Below are positions 60,837 through 64,000 of a stretch of DNA of 64,000 nucleotides, one piece after another. The DNA lies in assembly GCF_015832195.1 (NCBI RefSeq), contig NC_052032.1, forward strand, positions 4,346,618-4,410,617. The letters run 5' to 3'. Position numbers and translations under genes: made by a program. The stretch's first letter is position 1. Every line of letters starts with the position of its first letter. This DNA comes from Motacilla alba alba. Its lineage: Eukaryota; Chordata; Aves; Passeriformes; Motacillidae. Under the pieces are notes generated by a model. The model saw nothing but the letters and a program-made list of their open reading frames with translations, searched no databases and was not told the DNA's origin.

Positions 60837-63800
60837 AGAGAGCTGCAGCCACAGGTGAGGAGCTGAGCCCACAACGAGACAACTCCATCCACTCCTCACT
60901 GCAGGGAGGAAAATGTCCCCAAGGTCCCCTGAGCCGCCACAGGCTGGGCAAGAGATGGAGGCAGTGCTCTGGAGGACACAGAGCCCATTTTGAACGCGGA
61001 GAGAGGCAGGACCCCAGCCAGGCTGTGTGGGACCGGGATGGGGAGAGAGCAGAGCATGGCCATGCATGAGCTTTCTCCTTCCCTCTCTTCCCTTTCAGCA
61101 GGGTTAAAGGAGTCCAAATACACACCAAGGGCTGCTCCTTCCTAAGGAAGTCTCAGCACCCTGGGAGAGAGGGATCAGGCCCCACCACCTCTCTCAGGGA
61201 AAGCAGTGAGAATAAAAAGAAGCATCCCAAACTTTTGGAGATTTATTTACAGTGGAAGAGGGGCTTTCTTTGTCTGCTTTTCCTCTGAGTGGGACATGCC
61301 TGGTGTGCCAGGTTCTGTGGCTGGAAATCTGAATTCCCCAATGCAGCTGCTGGCAGTGCACCTCTGAATGCAGATCTGCCTGGAAGTGTCCTCGTGCTCC
61401 AGCTGGCCTGTCACTATGGATTACAGCTCTTGGCTAATAGTGAGCACTGCTGGAGTCTGAGACTTCCATTAAAAGCCCATGTTTCCACCTCCCTGCCCCA
61501 CAAATGGCTCCATCCCATCCCAGCTGACGTTTCTGTGCTCATGGCCTCATCTCTGGGGTGGGGAAGGAGCAAAGTGCCTCAATTTGTCTCAGTGTTAGGC
61601 AACAATGGAACGAGTCGAAGGCAGGAAAGGAGGTTTGAGGATGATCAATTTTGAAAACTGTGGGTAATTTACTCGAAAGCTGACCTTGCCCCTTGTCACC
61701 AGCACATCTGTAGTATTGGAGCTCTATCAGCAACACTACAACTGAGCATGGAGTTACCCCCTGGAAGAGTCCTTGAGGGAAATGCTTCACTACTCCAAGT
61801 TACACTGTGGAGTGTCTTTGGAAAGGAGGAATGCTCCTGCAGGGAGATATTGCCCATCCGTGCCAGACACTGCAAATCACAGCGAGCCCTTCATCGCCTG
61901 AGGGTCTGAGGGCTGCTGACAGATCCAAAAGAACTGGCATGGACACTTGACCTTTCCTCAGTGCCAGGAGGAGATCACTGACCAGGAAGAGCAGCACATG
62001 CTCAACCAGGCTCTACAAAGGGAGGCAAGAAGGTCTGGAAGAACTGAGAGCTGTTTGTAAAGCAAACAGTGCAGTTTCAGCACAGCCTGTGCAGTTGGCC
62101 GGCGTTGCCATCACTCGTGGGCAGGCCCAGGGGTGACTTCCAGTTTGGCAAGTGCCAGGTGCCATCACAGCTCCTCCTGCTCCAAGGGAGACATTCAGAA
62201 TGAATGCCTACGAGGCTTCCACAGGAATGCTGAGAGATTCACACCTTTGTGGGCTGGGGGAAGGACAGGACATGCTGAGTGGTACTTTAAAGTTTCCCTG
62301 GCATGGTGTCCTGCCAAAGGGAGCGAGCAGTCCCCTTTGCCAGCCTGCACACATTCTCCTGCTGGAACTCCTCACCCTGGATGGATCCTGCATGCCTCTG
62401 CAGCTTCCCAAAGTGACTTTGAAAGCAATCCAGAGCGAGTGTCACATTTGTGCCTTCAACAGCCTGGCTCCCAAAAAGATCCTGTGCAATCAGCTGGCCA
62501 AATCCAAATCTGAAAAACACCTCCATGGCTGGTCATGATTAATTAATTCTGCCTTGACATTCCCCAGGGCACCTAGCAGCTAGTCAGAGCTGCCAGAGAA
62601 AGAGACACTGCTGTGGGAAAGGATAAATAGTCTTTCCTCAACTACAGACATCGAATTAGATAATAAATAGCTGGCTAGATACATAATTTTGTATGAGTGT
62701 TAAATTAAATGCAGAACAGGAATACAGCTGGCTTATCCCTGTGAAATCAAAGGTGTTGGGAAGGAGTTTCCAAAGAAAGAAGAGTATTTAGAGTCTGCTG
62801 TGCTCATGAAGACATAGCCTGAAGTCATCTATCATGGCTTATGTGACTGTTTACAATGACAGACAGCTATTCTTGGACATTTTATTCCTGGTATAACAGT
62901 CTCAGACCAGAGCAGCTCAAGGAAACTTCCCTCTAATTTACACCTTTGTTTTGTCCCTCCTCCTGCAGATGAGACAACATCTTTGTTCCCACAGGAACAA
63001 CACAGTTTGTCCCCACCAGCTGTTGAGGGCTTAGCCTGTGCTCCTCAGGGAGCTGCAGCTGCCAGCCCAAGACAGGGACTCTCCCATGTCCCCCTTAAAC
63101 ACTTCAGTCCCCTAAACCCACAGATTCTGCCCAGATTTTCCCAGTGACCGCGCGGCAGAGGCTGCAGTGACAAACGGGGGATCCTGCAGGAAGCTGGCAG
63201 GGTGTGGTGACATCCCGGGCTCAGGTGGGACCCTGTGGCCCAGAGCAGATGGCTGTGGGAACCCTGCCAGCACAGCCAGCACCATCACCCCTGTCTCACT
63301 GGATGTGCACATCCACAGCTGATGTTCCTGCAGTGCCACAAGTCCCTGTGCACAAACCCAGCCACACAACTCAAGTGCAGGGTGCCCTGGTCTGAGCTCC
63401 TGTCACAGCACAGGGCAGGGGTCTGCTGGTTCCCCTACACATCCCTCAGTCCTGGAAGTCTTTGCTTTGGCCCCTGTATCCCTGAGGAGACAAGTCCCAC
63501 CTTGCAGATATGTTGATGTTCTCCTCCTGAGACATTCAGCTCAGACTCTGCTCCCATTGCCAGGAGGTTCTGAGCGTGCAGGGGCTTCCTCTGCCTTCCT
63601 GCAGCTTCACCCAGAGTCTGAAATCAGCTCAGATCATCCCGTTCCTCCTTCTTTGCAGCTTTCCTTCACCCACCTTGCTCCTCCTTTCTCCATCACAGCA
63701 GGCACAGCGAAGACATGTTATTAACACTTGCCACTTCGTTAGCAATCCTCTCCAGGAGGAGCAGGGGAGAAAAGAGGAAAGCGTGCAAAAATTGGAGAGT

Positions 63801-64000
63801 CAGGAAAGTTGGATTAAAGGAAGAGTAGCAAAGACTTGAAGGTGTGAATGAGAAAGTGCAGGAGTAGAAGGAGTATGAGACAAATCTAATGGGTGAGAAA
63901 GAGGTTTATAATTAATCCCCAGGCTGGTGAGAAAGGAGGAAATGAAGTCAAGACCATACTCTTCTCTATATGGCTCTGCTCCTGATTTACTTTGCCTTCA

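Larger units (their letters stand above)
49283..64000 (-). other. Region upstream of BRINP1 exon 2, presumed intron 1 (partial)
   Basis: The splice acceptor at 49283 shows that a further 5' exon exists upstream. No CpG-dense promoter or clear noncoding exon is visible here, so the promoter is probably beyond 64000. It holds the CR1 at 55945-56335, the LTR at 60437-60836, MIR-like remnants at 50165, 52740 and 56960, an ancient repeat at 59490-59720 and microsatellites. The stretches 50900-52700, 53000-55900, 57500-59450 and 60840-64000 show no recognised element, apart from a possible reptile-type repeat scrap (attgaagtcaatgagcc) near 58790. Confidence 0.7.

Noticed and set aside
49283..64000. 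BRINP1 promoter CpG island or noncoding exon 1
   Set aside because: CpGs are sparse; small clusters near 56505-56530 and 63148-63175 are too small and lack other promoter features.
1..64000. tRNA, rRNA, CRISPR, operons or other prokaryotic-type systems
   Set aside because: No cloverleaf or B-box pair, no regularly spaced direct repeats with spacers and no compact gene clusters were seen; the window is vertebrate intronic DNA.

Overview
This is vertebrate nuclear DNA, almost certainly from a bird and probably a songbird. The coding content is interrupted by introns with GT/AG borders. There is no bacterial-style gene density. The interspersed repeats are mostly 3' ends of CR1 LINEs, with recognisable final motifs such as the run resembling 'ttccaacccaaaccattctgtgattctg'-type tails, plus avian solo LTRs. 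Order-level placement is inference from repeat style only.

The window holds one recognisable gene, BRINP1 (also called DBC1 or FAM5A), on the minus strand. It encodes a secreted or endoplasmic-reticulum neural protein with a MACPF domain. Five coding exons are present in transcription order: 49282-49015 (50 nt of 5'UTR, start codon at 49232-49230), 17763-17573, 11999-11830, 10572-10467 and 3806-3570. Their phases join without a gap and encode residues 1-307 plus one base of codon 308. The human protein is about 761 residues, so the remaining C-terminal exon or exons lie beyond position 1. The noncoding first exon and promoter lie beyond 64000 or are not recognisable here. I call the start-codon exon 'exon 2' on the vertebrate pattern of a noncoding exon 1.

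Layout: 1-3569 is intron 6 (partial); 3807-10466 intron 5; 10573-11829 intron 4; 12000-17572 intron 3; 17764-49014 intron 2 (31 kb); 49283-64000 is upstream of exon 2 and most likely intron 1. The introns hold about a dozen CR1 fragments, four LTR copies (three in the BRINP1 sense direction), three MIR-like ancient SINE remnants, several A/T-rich ancient repeat remnants, one 30-bp minisatellite, and simple-sequence tracts.

The most interesting signals surround exon 2. A sense-oriented LTR begins 13 bp past its 5' splice site and carries an in-frame stop and a poly(A) signal. The 5'UTR has two upstream ATGs. The acceptor has a 94-nt AG-free pyrimidine tract that suggests a distant branch point. 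I found no undescribed multi-gene system; most large open frames here are chance.
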